Source of the DNA: Pyrocephalus nanus
Taxonomy: Eukaryota > Chordata > Aves > Passeriformes > Tyrannidae
Direction of reading: 5' to 3'
Length of the DNA stretch: 64,000 bases
Assembly (NCBI GenBank): GCA_038380795.1
Contig: CM076280.1
Coordinates: forward strand, 3,087,501 to 3,151,500
Part shown: one piece after another, positions 35,871-47,900 of the stretch
Layout of the letters: each line of letters starts with the position of its first letter
How positions within the stretch are numbered: position 1 is the stretch's first letter
Translations under genes and position numbers: made by a program
Notes under the pieces: model-generated
The model's database searches: none
Told to the model about the DNA's origin: nothing
Seen by the model: only the letters and a program-made list of their open reading frames with translations

Positions 35871-36646
35871 GGCTGGAGTCACCTGAGCTCAGCACCCAGA
35901 CCCGGGTGCTGCAAAGAGGGGAGTGGGAGGGGGTGTGATGTGACTCCTCCCAAGTTAAACACCACAAGGAACCTGCCTGAACTGTGCTCCTGAAGTTCCT
36001 AATCCTCTACCCCAAGCAGGGTAAGTAACTCAGATGTAAACTTCCACTTTCACCCAGGGGAGATGAATTTTCTACCTTGAAGTTCATGCCTCGTGTTTGA
36101 AAAAGGAGAGAGAAGTGGCAGTTAATGTTCCCTGCACGTTTCAAAGCATAAACTCCCTGCAAAGCTGTGCCTCAGCCCTGTGACACTGTGACACTGTGAC
36201 ACTGGCCCTGAGGCCTCCATGGCCTGTCCTGATCTGTGCAGGTACAGCCACAGGTGACAGCAACAGAGGGAGAAGGTGGCAGGAGGAAAAACATTCAGAA
36301 AGGGTTTCTGGGTGCTGGGTTGAGTTTCTGGTCCCTGGAGTTGAGTGTGAATGGTGGATGTGCAGCTGGATGTTCTCCCTGCTCTTCTGCCAGAGCCTGT
36401 GTGACTTTGCTGGGAGAACTTGCTATAGAGAAAGGTTTTAAATTCATTACTCCAGTGGGACAGGAGTAATTGGCCTCACTGACATTCTGGGCTCTTCTGT
36501 CCTCAGTGGGACACACAGACCTGAGCAGGGACAGATGGACCTGACTGGGAAGTTGCATCCTTGAGGAAAGGTGAAGGGCCAGGACTGCCTTGCTCTGCCG
36601 ATCACATGCTGGATTTATTCCTGCAAATATCATCATGTTCCTTTCC

Positions 36647-36652
36647 AATAAA
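36647..36652 (+). terminator. Possible poly(A) signal for the small-protein gene
   Basis: Canonical AATAAA followed within 30 bases by a GT-rich stretch (CACACGTGGTGTTCAGG). It would give the candidate gene a 3' UTR of about 1.9 kb. An ATTAAA near 35503 is an alternative. Confidence 0.3.
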
Positions 36653-37334
36653 CTCGTTTCCACACGTGGTGTTCAGGTTCTCTCTGTCCTCATTCAGCCC
36701 TTGCCCCTCTCTGCTGGTTTTGGTTTTCCTGTTCTGGGAGCCAGCGAAGGCACCAGCTGGAAGCTGCTGCTGGAGGAGGTGATCCAGCAGGGCTGAAAGC
36801 ACCTTCCATGCTGAATTTATAGCACAGATGTTTGTCCTCTCATCCCTAATGCAGAGGATTGCAAACCAGAGTCTTGTTTCAGGTGCTTGTAGGTTTGCTT
36901 CGGGTTTTTTTTTTTTTTTGCAAATGTTCAGAGTGCTCTGATGGTGGCAGAGAGCTTGGGGTCCACCAGGCTTCCCCCAGAGTCCAGACCCTGCAGAGGC
37001 TCAGCTTCACTTTGGTGTTTGCACAGTGGTTTGGGCTGGCTGAAGGCCTGGGGGGGATGAGGGCACAGCCAAAGGGGCTGATGTGCCGAGGTAACTCCAG
37101 CCCCTGGGGAGTTGGGTATCATTCTGTGCACCTTCACCCCTCAGCACCCTTGGACACACGTGAAGTTGCAGGGGAGGTGGGTGACTTCCCCCCACCCCAA
37201 AGGGCTGTGCTGTGACGTCAGGACACACAAGGAACGACTCCAGACAGGAATTCCCAAGAAGACACCCCGGGTGTGCCGTAACCAGCAACGTCTCCTCCAC
37301 AAAACCAGCACAGCCCCTGCACTGAGCTGTGCTG

Positions 37335-37732
37335 TTTATTAACAGAAGAAGACAAACACCCCCAGACACCTAAAAAAAGACATACAGCAGCACTTTCTGA
37401 ACTCCACATGCAGCCTCTTGACCCAGTGTAGTCTCCCCTCAGGCACCCCAGGGCAGGATCTCTCCTCGTGTGCCTTCAGCTGCTGATGCCCCGGGCCAGG
37501 AGGCTGTGGGGGCTGAAGGCTCTGCTGAAAATAATCTCTGTGGGCTGCACAGAGACTGAACCACACTTTTCTTAGCAACTTCCTCTTTAGCTTGAAATTC
37601 AGTCTGCAGCCCTTCCGCAGTGAAAACCCCAATCACCCCAGAGCTGGCCGCCCTCAGGAGCACCCAGGGGGGCTTCAAAGCATCAGATTTGGACCATCCA
37701 CTGGTTAACTTCCCTTCAGGGACCGTTTCCAT
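37335..37732 (-). other. Possible minus-strand terminal exon with poly(A) signal
   Basis: A 97-codon minus-strand frame (37439-37732) is followed about 100 bases later by a minus-strand AATAAA (37335-37340) and a GT-rich stretch, which is the layout of a last exon. I do not recognise the protein, see no upstream exon with a matching phase, and the Kozak context is ordinary, so this may be chance. Confidence 0.2.
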
Positions 37733-37924
37733 CAGATCCCAAGGAGTTCATTGGGATGGAGCATTGGGATTTCACTCTCTGGGCTTTTAAATCTCAGCTG
37801 TGGATGTGTCCTGCCCTGCAAAGCAAAGGTGGTGGCAGTTTCAGGGTTGGGCTTGGACCAGAACCTTTCTTCACCAACACACCACAGATCATCTGAACAT
37901 CTCAGTGAAGCCCTTTGGGGGTTC

Positions 37925-38105
37925 CCTTTTGCCTGGGAAAGGAGCAGGAAGCCAGTTTTAGAAATTGCCGTTTTCTGACCTGCAGAATGATGCTTGTTGT
38001 GCTCTGGGGACACACCTCCCCATCCACAGCTTATGAATCCCACCAATCTGCAGCTTTTCCTGAGCCAGAAGAATAAACAGCACCCAAACCTGCTGGATTT
38101 AAATG
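37925..38105 (+). repeat. Copy A of a duplicated 185-bp segment
   Basis: Shares ATTTTCTGACCTGCAGAATG-like, CCCCATCCACAGCTTATGAA and CACCCAAACCTGCTGGATTT blocks with 39232-39421 in direct orientation. Divergence consists of a few substitutions and small indels. Not a CR1. Confidence 0.85.
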
Positions 38106-38861
38106 CTGCAGCTGAGATCTCAGGCTGGGTCAAACAGGGGAGCTACAAACCCCCCTCCTTGGTGTCAAACTCTGCCTTTGAGGTGACAGCTACTCAAGAT
38201 TAGTGTCTGCAGTACCTGGAAACCCCCAGCTCACTCCGTGGTTTGGGAAGTGATGTCAGCCCAGCCCTGCTGAGCTCTGCACCCCTCGATGCTTCCTGCT
38301 GGGGTTGGACCCTGCTGGCTGTGCTGGGTGGGGTCCCACAGCCACTTCCCCTCCATCCTCCCAGGGTCTGTGCTCCCCTCCCCGGCACCTCCTGGGGAGA
38401 GCAACCCCACAGGCTCCTGCTTTTGGAGGGATCTGGAGCAAAATCCGGCCGTTCTCATAAATCAGCTGCTGCCTGTGCTGCCTGCAGCTCTCTGAGCTGC
38501 TGGAGCTTCAGCTACAGAGTTCTCCTTTCCACCATCCAGCCAGGGGGTCACCAGAGGCTCCTCCTGCCCATCAGCTCTTCCCTGGGGATTCTGAAGGAGC
38601 TCCAGTGCTTCTGCTGCTCTGCCAGGGGCCTGACCCTCGTGGGAGGACGGGGTAAGTCTCCCTGTGGCTGTGTGGGAGGTTTTATTTATAATATTGTAAC
38701 AGGGTAAAGCTCTCCTTGGGGGGACCCCATGAGATGCTGGTGGGGTTTGTAAGGGCTGAGATGGGTGAGGGAGGGGTTATTCATGAAGGACTCAGAGCTG
38801 CAGGGCTGGATGGGGGTCCTGATTCCTCCCTTTCCCATCCAGATTAGCTCTAATTGTGGAA

Positions 38862-38940
38862 TCACAGCATCACAGGCTGGGTTGGGTTGGAAGGGACCTT
38901 AAACCCCAACCTGGCCTTGGACACTTCCAGGGATGGGGCA
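38862..38940 (-). mobile_element. Short CR1 LINE 3' fragment
   Basis: ATCACAGCATCACAGGCTGG, GGTTGGAAGGGACCTTAAAC, then a jump to CCTTGGACACTTCCAGGGAT: the middle of the 3' end is deleted. Confidence 0.8.
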
Positions 38941-39231
38941 TTTCTCCTGCTGTTCTCCAGGCAGGTTTGTGGCTAATGGTTTGTGTGATTCACCTTTCAG
39001 TTACTTGAAGATTAACTTTTTTCCCCCCCTTTCTTTGCCTTGTTAAGTTAAAGCACATTTCGAATTTCAGAATAATTCTTAGGTTTTTTTTCTTCTTACC
39101 TCTCAAAATTCCCCCCTCACTCGGAGTGCAGATCCTCTGTTTCTTTCATTAAGAAATTATTACACATATTAAAACTTGTTTTCTGCAGAGTGGGCATCAA
39201 ATCCAGGCTATGGATGCTGGGGGGAGGGGAA

Positions 39232-39421
39232 AGTCCTTTTGCCAGGGAAAGGAGCAGTTTCAGAAATTGCCATTTTCTGACCTGCAGAATGCTGCATGTT
39301 TGGAGTATTTGCAGTGACTTGGGGACACCCCTCCCCATCCACAGCTTATGAATCCCACCAATCTGCAGCTTTTCCTGAGCTAGAAGAGTAAACAGCACCC
39401 AAACCTGCTGGATTTAAATGA
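39232..39421 (+). repeat. Copy B of the duplicated segment
   Basis: Direct-orientation partner of 37925-38105, about 1.3 kb downstream. The shared blocks are in the same order, with an extra stretch around TTTGGAGTATTTGCAGTGAC. Confidence 0.85.
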
Positions 39422-40184
39422 CCTTGTGGGTGTTTGTCACCCTGAGCTGGTTGTTGCCACTGCAGTGGGTCTGTTTTGGGCAGAAAAGGAAGGATCCATC
39501 CTGTTGCCAGCCTGGCTGCTCTCTGGAATGGGATGGGGTTTCTGCAGCTCTGTGGGTGATGATGCCAGAAGGCAGCAACAAATCAGGGAGTGTGGGGAGT
39601 GCTGGGGTCTCACCAGGCATTTGAAATGCAGGGACTTTTGGAGCCAAGCAGCAACAGCACCATCTCTTTCATCTTCCTTTATCAGCAGGTAGTGGTGGTG
39701 AACGTTTGAGCTGCTTTCTCTTCCCTTTGTGGCACAGTTGGAGAGTGCCAAGCTGAGTGTGGCAGGTTGGGATCTGATTTTCATGAGGGTGTATCTTTGT
39801 GTGTGAAAAGCAAGGCTTTTTGTCCTTGAACCTCTGGAGACCAGGACCAGTGGACCCTGGAAAACCAAAGCAAGACTTTGGGCCTTTGAAGCTGCCAGGA
39901 TAACCTGTGGAGGCCAGGATAACCAGTGATCAACTTCTGGCTGTAGATCTTCAGGATCAGGGATGGTTGGAAAATCTCCCTGTGCTGCTTCAGCTCCTGT
40001 TGCCTCTGACCCAGCTCAGCCTAAAGGTGATGAGCTCAGTGCTTCTCTTTTCCATCCCACCCCTTGCAGGTCAGCACAGAGAGCTCTCCTGAGTCCTCTC
40101 TCACCTTCAGGAACCCCAGTGTGGACTGAGTGTCCCTGCCCTGGGGGCTTCTCCTGCTGAGCAGCTTCTGGACCAAGCTGTGGG

Positions 40185-40940
40185 ATTCAGGTGTGATCCT
40201 GCAGTTCAGCCTGGTCCTGGGAGGTGTCCTGATGATCCACTCAGGATTTCCTACCTCAGCCTTGGCAACCAGTGCCCATCTGGGCAGTTTCTGTGCCAGT
40301 CCAGGTTTTCCTGCACTGCAGCATCCATTTCCTGACGTTCATCCCCATCCACCTGTACTTTGTTGTGGTGTGGTACAAGAGCAAGACCCTCTGGAAGAAA
40401 TCTGGGGAAACCTGTGCTTGTTCATCTGGCTCATCCTCTTTGTCCCAGGGCTGCCTTTCTTCTTCCTCCTCAAGACTTCAGTCCCAGGCTCAAAAAAATG
40501 CCTAAATATTCATCTACCTCCTTCTTCCACACCATGGTTCTTGTTTTGCTCTCTTTCCTCCTGTCCTTTGCCATTTCCCTGACTTGTGGAGCTGTGTTGG
40601 GAGCTGCCACTGCTGAAGCAGCAAGGAAAGCTCCAGAGGCAGCAGAGAAAGAACAGGTCTCTGCAGATAATGACAGTGTCTCTGGTGGGTTTTGTGATCT
40701 GCTTTGACCCCCTGCAGATCTGCAGGACCACTGGCATCCTTGTGGAGTCCTATGGCATGTCTTGGCACCTCTTGCACTGAGGAGAAGTTGCCTCCAAGGT
40801 CAGCTGGGTGTTCCCCATGGCAAACACCCGCCTGGATCCCTGATTTATGTGTTTGCCAAAGACAACTCCAAGGGAACATTTCTGACTCATTTTGCAAATG
40901 CTGGGCACCAAGTGACTGTTAAAGGTCCAGGAGCCACCCA
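40185..40940 (+). pseudogene. Decayed class A G protein-coupled receptor
   Basis: Seven-transmembrane receptor remnants appear in order but in different frames. A TM3/loop-2 like LTFIPIHLYFVVVWYKSK comes first, then a TM4/extracellular-loop like WLILFVPGLPFFFLLKTSV, a TM5 like MVLVLLSFLLSFAIS, a TM6 like VSLVGFVICFDPLQICR and a TM7 like PLIYVFAKDN at about 40841-40870. A one-base loss splits LDP from LIYVF, and there is a stop (TGA) in the third extracellular region. The lack of introns fits the single-exon receptors of the P2Y/HCAR kind, but the parent cannot be named. No start codon region is recognisable. Frameshifts and stops make it non-coding. Confidence 0.65.
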
Positions 40941-41039
40941 GGACATTCCTGGGGGATCCCACGGGGTGGCTGCTGGAGATCCAGACCCTTGAGCTTCCTC
41001 CTCCTCTGTCCCAGGTTCCCAGAGCTACCATAGCAGCAC

Positions 41040-43180
41040 TGCAGGAGTTCCAGGATTTCTTTGTGTTCCTCCAGCGCCATCAGGGGCTGTTCCTTTGGGC
41101 AGGGACTCCCTGGGCTGTAAGGAAGCTCCTGCCAGTACTGGTGGCTGGATCTCCCAAACGTGGGCTGTTTTTCAGTGGCCAGACCTTGTGGGGTGCAAGG
41201 GGGAAGAATTTACAACCACAGTCATAAACCATGAGAAGGTCCAGTGGCAACTGGCATGAACCTCCTGCCCAAGAGTATTTTGTGCTTTTTCTTTTCCATC
41301 AGGAGCAGGGTCTGTGCAGGTCTGAACCAGCACCCTAAAACACAGGGGAAAATAGCCCATGTGCACCTGGTTGTCCCTTGGCCACCCAGAAGTCGGCAGC
41401 TCGTGTTGTAGTGATCCAAACTGTGGGAAAGACGGGAATGAAGTGAGTTCTGGGGCAGGAGTCAGAGGGAGGAGATGCTCCCCTAGGTAAGGCAACAACT
41501 TGGAAGCTCAGGGTTTATTTTTAGGCTTCACTGTAAACTTATTCTCTGAACATGAGACAGGATCCACGTTTCACTTCTCCATCCCTCAAATCTGTCTAAG
41601 TTGTCCTTCCCCTTTCTGCCCTGTCTCTTCCAATGGAAAACCTACAGTTAACAAAGTACCTGTGACCTGCTTTCTCTATCAGCAGAGCCAGGGTTTCTGG
41701 AAAACACTGCAGTGAGTGCTGCTGTGAGAGAATGAGAGGAGAGCCCTCATTTCCTAAGAGGAGCTGGGCAGTAAGTCGGGATTTTCAACAAGGATTTTGT
41801 TCCCAGTTGGCCCACTTAGGTGTGGGTTTGGGTATTGTGGCTACTGGATCTGCCCCTGTGGCCACCTCTGGCTGGCTCTGCAGACACAGCCTTTGCTGGA
41901 AGTGCCCTCAGGGCGGGTGAGTTGGGTGCCCATCTGTGAGGAGGGCACAGTGACCTCCCCCAGCACCAGCCCGGGGGCTGGGAGGGTGATGAGGTGCAGA
42001 AAGGTGGCTTGCAGGGGTCTGCTCTGATGTAACCCAATAAATAACCTGTTTATCCTAAAAACCAGTATCAAGGGCAGGGTAGAAGTGACTGAGAGACTCG
42101 TTTTCTGACTTGGCTTCTCTCTACTGATTAATTCCTCGATTAAACCCCACCTGCCTCACTGGGGCTGCTGTGAGGCTTAAATGAATTTATGTCCATCATG
42201 CACCTGGCAAGCTCAGAGCAAAGGTGTTGTTCCCTGCTGTTAGAACACTCTTGTTGGATAAATCCCGTTGTCAAAGCCAGGCAGGCTCCAGAGCCCTGCC
42301 TGAGGCACGTGGGTGGCAGAAAACAGCACCTTGGCTTTGGGCTCTTTCCTAGAGGAGGAAATACTTTTGTGTTCGTGATTTGGTGCACAAATAAAGGGAT
42401 GTTTGTCTATGCCTGTGGAAAAGGGGAATGTCACTGTCCCCTCACAGCATTTGCCAAAGTGCCCAGCAAACAGATGAAGCTTCATGTTTCAACAGGCAGC
42501 TGAGCTGGGGATGGGGAAGGGCTGAATCAGGATAATCCCTTTTTATTCCACCAGGGAGCATAACTCTAATGATTCTGATGCTAAACACTTCTGCAGGTCA
42601 ACATTCACCTTTTTATTTCTGAGTAACTGTCCATTAGTGATTCCCTCTGGACAGCCAACTGTGAAGCAAAGCCAGAGTTGTCTGGGCAAGAAAAGGGATG
42701 GCAAATAACCAGGAATTTAAATGTATCTGCAGTCCTGCAAACGGCTGTAGCTACACTGAAACCCAAAACCTGGCCTGAGCACCCCCACAAATCTTATTGT
42801 CTCTCCTCAGTTTGAACATTTATTCAGCATTTAGGAACTCCAGTAAAATCACTCCATTGCAGACGTTTTTGGTTTAAAGTGACTTCTGAGAATATGGTCC
42901 CTTTTCACTTCCTATGAGGAAAATGGTTTTAAGTTCATCATATTTAAGGTGATTTTCTTATGCCTTCCTGAGGTGAATCTCTGAGCCTGTGAGGAGCATG
43001 ACCATACCACTCTTTGGTTCATAACCAGTTAATAACTCCTTGGTTATTCCAGATTATCACTGCTGTTAAGGCTTCATGATCAGGTCCTACCCAGAGGCTG
43101 GGGGAGCGTTTTCAGCAGAAAGTCACCCTTCGGGTGCAAACGCTTCGTCCTGCAGATCCCCCCCCTCCCGCAGGAAGCAA
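41040..43180. other. Intergenic sequence, no gene recognised
   Basis: No CR1, no exon with domain or splice support. AT-rich patches around 42.5-43.08 kb (for example CCAGTTAATAACTCCTTGG) may be regulatory but nothing decides it. Confidence 0.35.
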
Positions 43181-43184
43181 CCTT

Positions 43185-43272
43185 CCCTCCCTCCCGCAGG
43201 AAATATCACCCGATTTGCAGATTAATCACCCTCCCTCCCCCAAGAAACATCGCCCCATTTGCATATTAATCG
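43185..43272. repeat. Two tandem 44-bp units with octamer/homeodomain-like motifs
   Basis: Units 43185-43228 and 43229-43272 are adjacent and match at 37 of 44 positions. Each joins a CCCTCCCTCC tract to a GATTTGCAGATTAAT or CATTTGCATATTAAT block. The second copy contains a perfect octamer ATTTGCAT next to ATTAAT. A partial third unit precedes them (about 43158-43180). Confidence 0.85.
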
Positions 43273-43800
43273 CGCTGCTGGGCGATGAGTGGCCGGGAGG
43301 CTCCTCGGGATGCCAGAGCCCTGCTATTCCCGGCGGTCCCCGGGGAGCGCTGCTGGTGGAGCTGGGAAAACCCCGCGTTCCAGCCTTTCTTTGGGATGCC
43401 GGCAGAGCCCTCCTGCCCAGCAGGAACCGCGGCCGCTCCCCCGCATTTTTGGGTGGTGACTGGCGAAGGCGCTTCCTGTGTTTGTGAGATGCCCAAACAT
43501 CCCCAGGGGCACGGGCGGGCAGTGCCAGCGCTCGGCCCGGCCCCTCCGTGGGCACGGACGCGGCTCTGGCGTGGCTTGGTGCTGTGGGGAGAGCTCTGTT
43601 CCCTTTCCACGGAGCCCTGGGGATGGGGAGGCGCCTCAGCAAGGTGGAAAAAACCCCCTTGCCCAACAAAGTCAGGCAGCGAGGGTTCTGCTCCCCACGC
43701 CCCGAGCATCTCCGAGGGTGGAGCATCCCCTCCCTCAAGCCACGGGCAGCACAAAGTGCCATCATCACCCTCTTCACGGGGACCCCCGGCTGGCTCCACG
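43273..43800. other. GC- and CpG-rich block, possible unassigned promoter
   Basis: Starts right after the tandem octamer units and runs CpG-rich to about 43.8 kb. Long open frames occur on both strands but show no domain or splice support. It could be a CpG island of an unannotated or non-coding transcript. Confidence 0.3.
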
Positions 43801-44520
43801 CGGATGTTTAGGATGTCAGTGGGGGGTAAAGAGGGGTTTTTTGGGAGGGGAAAAAAATGGAGTTTTTTAGGAAGGAAAAGGGTTTTGTTATAGGAAAAGC
43901 CGGTGGGTGTTACGGAAAAGAAATCAGTGTTGGGAAAATCAGTTTTGGGGAAAAATGAGGGGCAGTGGGGAAAAAAAAAAAAAAGGGTGGGTTTTGGGGA
44001 GAAGTTTGAGAGTTCTTTGGAAAAATTGTGGGGTTTGGGGAGAAATGTGGGGGTTTTTTTGGAGGGGGGATTTGTGGTTTCATGCAAAACAAATGGGGTA
44101 AAAAACATTTTTTTTTTTAAATGGGTTTGGGGGGCAAAAAGTTTTTTTTTTCTTAGGAATATGGTGTTTTTTAGAAAAAATATGTGGGGTTTTGTTGAAA
44201 AATGGGGGGATGGGAGTTTGTAAAATTTTGTGGTGTTTTTTAATTTTTTTTTTCCAGGAGGAAATGTTTCAGTTTGGGGGCAAAATATTGTTTTTTTTTT
44301 TAATTTGTTTGTTTTTTGTTTTGTTTGTTTGTTTGTTTTTAGAAAACTGTATGTCTGAGGAAAAAATTGGGGGGAGGAATCCCAATTTTTGAGGACCCAA
44401 GTGATGTTTTTAAAGGAAAAAACAGGGAGGTTTTGGGGGGAAATTATGTAGGTTTTTTTTTAGGGGAGGGGTTTAAAATCACCATGGGTGATTTTTTAAA
44501 AAATCAAACCCTAAGAGTGA
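43800..44520. repeat. C-depleted G/T/A low-complexity tract
   Basis: About 700 bases where the plus strand is nearly free of C and made of alternating G runs, T runs and A runs (for example GGGGAAAAATGAGGGGCAGT). Loose repeats of a GGGAAAAATGGGGTTTTTT-type module are seen. The reverse-strand open frames rich in Phe and Pro are by-products of this composition. Confidence 0.85.
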
Positions 44521-44999
44521 GGCCTCCAAATTCCCAAATTGGCTCTGCAACGGTGGAGGGGACAAGCTGCATTTTCAAGTTTGCTTTTGCACCCAAAGCA
44601 GCTGGAAAATGGACATTTTGAAACCTGCAGGTCGGTCACTCCTCCAGGGTGATTTTCAGGGAGCAGAGGCTGGAAAGGCCCCGTGTCCCCTGAGCCCTGC
44701 CAACCAGGACCTTGGTGGCTCTTCCTGCTCCAAACAGGAACAAAAGCAGTTCCCAAAGCTCCTGTCCTGGCACAAGAGGTTGCTCGAGCCTGTGGGGCTG
44801 CTTTGCTGATGGAGGATCCTGCAGGATAAATATTTACAAGAGGGATTTGTGTGAACTGGTGCCTTTGAATGTCCAGGGCACCACTTTTGGTTAGAAAACC
44901 CCCCATTTCTGAAAGCTGCCCCACTGGCCTGTGTTCAGCCACACACTGAGCTGGCCCTTGGCACCTGCAGGGGTCACTCCCCCAAAACTCATAAAAATC

Positions 45000-47900
45000 A
45001 ACCCAAATCTGGGAAAGGAGTGGTCAGTGCTCACTTTTCACCTCAGTTTCTATCTCGAAGATGATGATGATGATGTTTACTTAAGTCCTCACCACATCAC
45101 AGGCCTAAGGCAAGTACCAGCCCTTCCAAGCCCAGCACAACTGAAAAAAAAAACTAGTAAAAAAAAAAACCCAAACAAAACAGTTCCAGCCGCCAGGATT
45201 GGTGGCACACAGGCCCCTGAGGGATGTCCCTCCTGGAGGAACTGGAGCATCACTCCTGGGCTGAGTCCTGCTGCTTCTTGCCTGCCCAGCACTGTGATCC
45301 CTGCACAGCTGGAGAGAACACGGGTGCTGCCTGTGGAAAGGGAAATCGGGATCAGCTGCAGCTGTGTCTGTACCTGGAGGGAGCAGTTTGTCTGCCTAAG
45401 GAGAAAATAACAAGAAAATGTTTTTTTTGCAGTCACTCCAAGGAGAGGGAGGGGGGTGAAGGCCAAGCTGGTGCCGTGCAGCTCCTGGGGCTCTGTTTAG
45501 TGCCATCTGCTCAGGAGAGCTGGTCCCAGCCAGGGGAAAACCATCTCAGAGACCACCAGAGAAACACCACCACAGCCCCAGGGCCCTCTGCCCCTGCCTG
45601 GCAAGGCCTCATCTTGCTGTGCCTCATTTTCCCTCCCTGCCCTCATCTGCAGAAGGTTGTCACTGAGGATGGAGAGCTGGGGGAGGGATTTCTCCCTCTG
45701 CTTAATGGAATATTGGGGCTTTGGGGGTGCTTATCCCATCCCAGACAGTTTCCCACAGCCAAAGGGTGCATCAAACCCCCATCCTGCTGCTGGGGGAGGT
45801 GTGGGTGAGGGTGATCATCACCTGCAGCTGCAGGTGGGAGGTGCCCAGGGACACCGAGCCCCGGGGGAAGGAGCAGCCTTGGCCAGCCCAAGGATGCTGC
45901 CTGGAGCTGGTTGGGGCTGTGGGACCCTTGCTGGGAGCACCAGGGCCTGCCTGGTAAGGGGCAAACCTGGTGTTACTTCAGCTTTCTGCAGCGGTGGGTG
46001 ATGGGGGAGGGTCATGGGGGGGATCTGTGGGGCTGCTGGACTTGGCCAGCAGTGCCCAGGGACTGGCACTGCCCCAGCAGCTCCAGCGTGGGTGTCCCAG
46101 CGGTGGCTCCAGGTGGTGGAATGAGCTCCCCAGGGCCATCCTGTGGCTGGGTGCTGCTCCCTGGCTTCCAGCCTTCATCCCTTTTCCAGGTCCACTCTCA
46201 GGTGGAGGCTGGTGAGGCCACCAGGGATGGAAAGTAGATGAGGGACCAAGGGCAGGGTCCCCATCCAGGGCTCCCCTTCCCCTCCAGTCTCACTGTAGAT
46301 GCTGCAGCTTTGGCTGTTCTGCTTCTCTCCTTTCCCCCTGGTCCCTGATGCTGCTCCTGGGCCAGCACTTGGCCACGGGCAGGACTTTCTGTTGCCCACC
46401 TGGCAAGTGCTGGAAAGAAAACTGGTGCAGAACAAAGCCTGTTCTGGGGGCAGGGAGGGCCTGTCCCTCATCCCTGTGCCGTGTCCCTGCTCCCATGGCA
46501 GGGGTTTCACCCCTGGGCAGTGAACCCCCTTGTGTTTGGGGCTGCTTTAATATCCCCAGGAATTCTCCTCGCCTTTTGCAGCGTGGAAAACCAGGAATGA
46601 TTCCCCTGAAGGTGCCCTGGGGTGGATGGATCCTCAGGCAGAAGGAGGCTGGAGTCTTTGAGGATGAGTCAGGATGTCCCTGGCTCTGGGGTGGGGAGGC
46701 TCCCCTGGGTGCTGTGGGGAGCCCTTCCATGCTCATCCAGAGCTGCTCCTGGGGCAGCATCACTCTTGTTGTCCCCTGAGGCCCCCCATGTGCCATCAAC
46801 CAAAGCAGGAGATGGAGCAGCTGGAGAAGGCTCATCCAAGTGCAGGAATGGGGGTCAGGTCTGGCTGAAAAGGGGCACAGAACACCCCAGGGCTTTGCCC
46901 AGAGCTGCTGAAACAGGCTCTCCATCCCACAGGACAATAAATTTGACTTTCCTTGGTGAGTGGTGCTGCTCTGGCTTGTCCTGTGGCACCTGAACCTTCA
47001 TCCCAGAGGGCAGCAGAGCCCCTGCCTTCACTGGCACCTGGGGCAGGGGTGAAGTGAGAGCTGTAATTACACTGAGTGGTCCATCAGGGAGCACTGCTGG
47101 GCACAGACCTCTCTGTGCTCATTACCAAGGGGTAATTAGTGACTTTGCAGCCTCGTGAGGCCAGAGGGTAGAAGAGGGGGGTTGATTTAAGGTGTGGGAG
47201 CCTTGCCCTGGCTGTGGGAAGCAGCACAACAGCTAAGGATGGCGTGCCACCTGCTCCAGCTGGCACAGGGATGCTCCCAGGGACCAGCTCTGGGTGTGTT
47301 GGGGTATCTCCAGCCATTTTGGGGTATTGGGGCCTTGCTGGCCAGGCTGGAGACTCAGATTTGGGGGTGCTGTGTGTGGCTGTGCCCGCTCTGGCCTCGG
47401 GGCTCTCCTGCCTCGTGCCACCGGTTTGGCACTTTGGGTTTGGCCGCTGCTTGGGTGAGGAAGGGTAAATCCAGAGGCACTGTAATGTCCCTGGTCATGC
47501 TGGGGACAGGTGACAATGGGGGGCTGAATCACCAGCTCACCCCAGACTGGTGCTGGGAGGGAGATCCACAAGATTGGGCAATGACAGAAGCTGCGTTTGG
47601 GTCTCGGTGGATTCCAGAGGGGGATCATGTTGGAGGCTCGGGATGAGCACCCAAAGGGTGTGATAACTCTGGGGTGGTTGTTGCTGTTGCAGAAGAGCAA
47701 ACCTGCATCAGCCTGATCTCTGGGAAAGGGGCTGAGAGCCAGTGTGGATGGGGATGTTCTGCTGGGGAGCAAAATGAACTCCTCTTGAACCAATCTACTG
47801 GTAAAAGGGGTTAAACGAGGCCAAAATGAAGTGCTTGGTGAGTGTTTTTCACCCCTGAACAAGGGAGTTTCTAGGGCTCTGGGTTTGGGTTAAATTCACA

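Noticed and set aside
43266..44108. 280-codon minus-strand open frame rich in Phe, Pro and Lys
   Set aside because: Its N-terminal half is the complement of the C-depleted low-complexity tract and the rest is GC-rich sequence. No domain or splice support.
46290..46937. 215-codon minus-strand open frame
   Set aside because: No recognisable motif, and several overlapping frames of similar length exist on both strands, as expected in GC-rich, stop-poor DNA.
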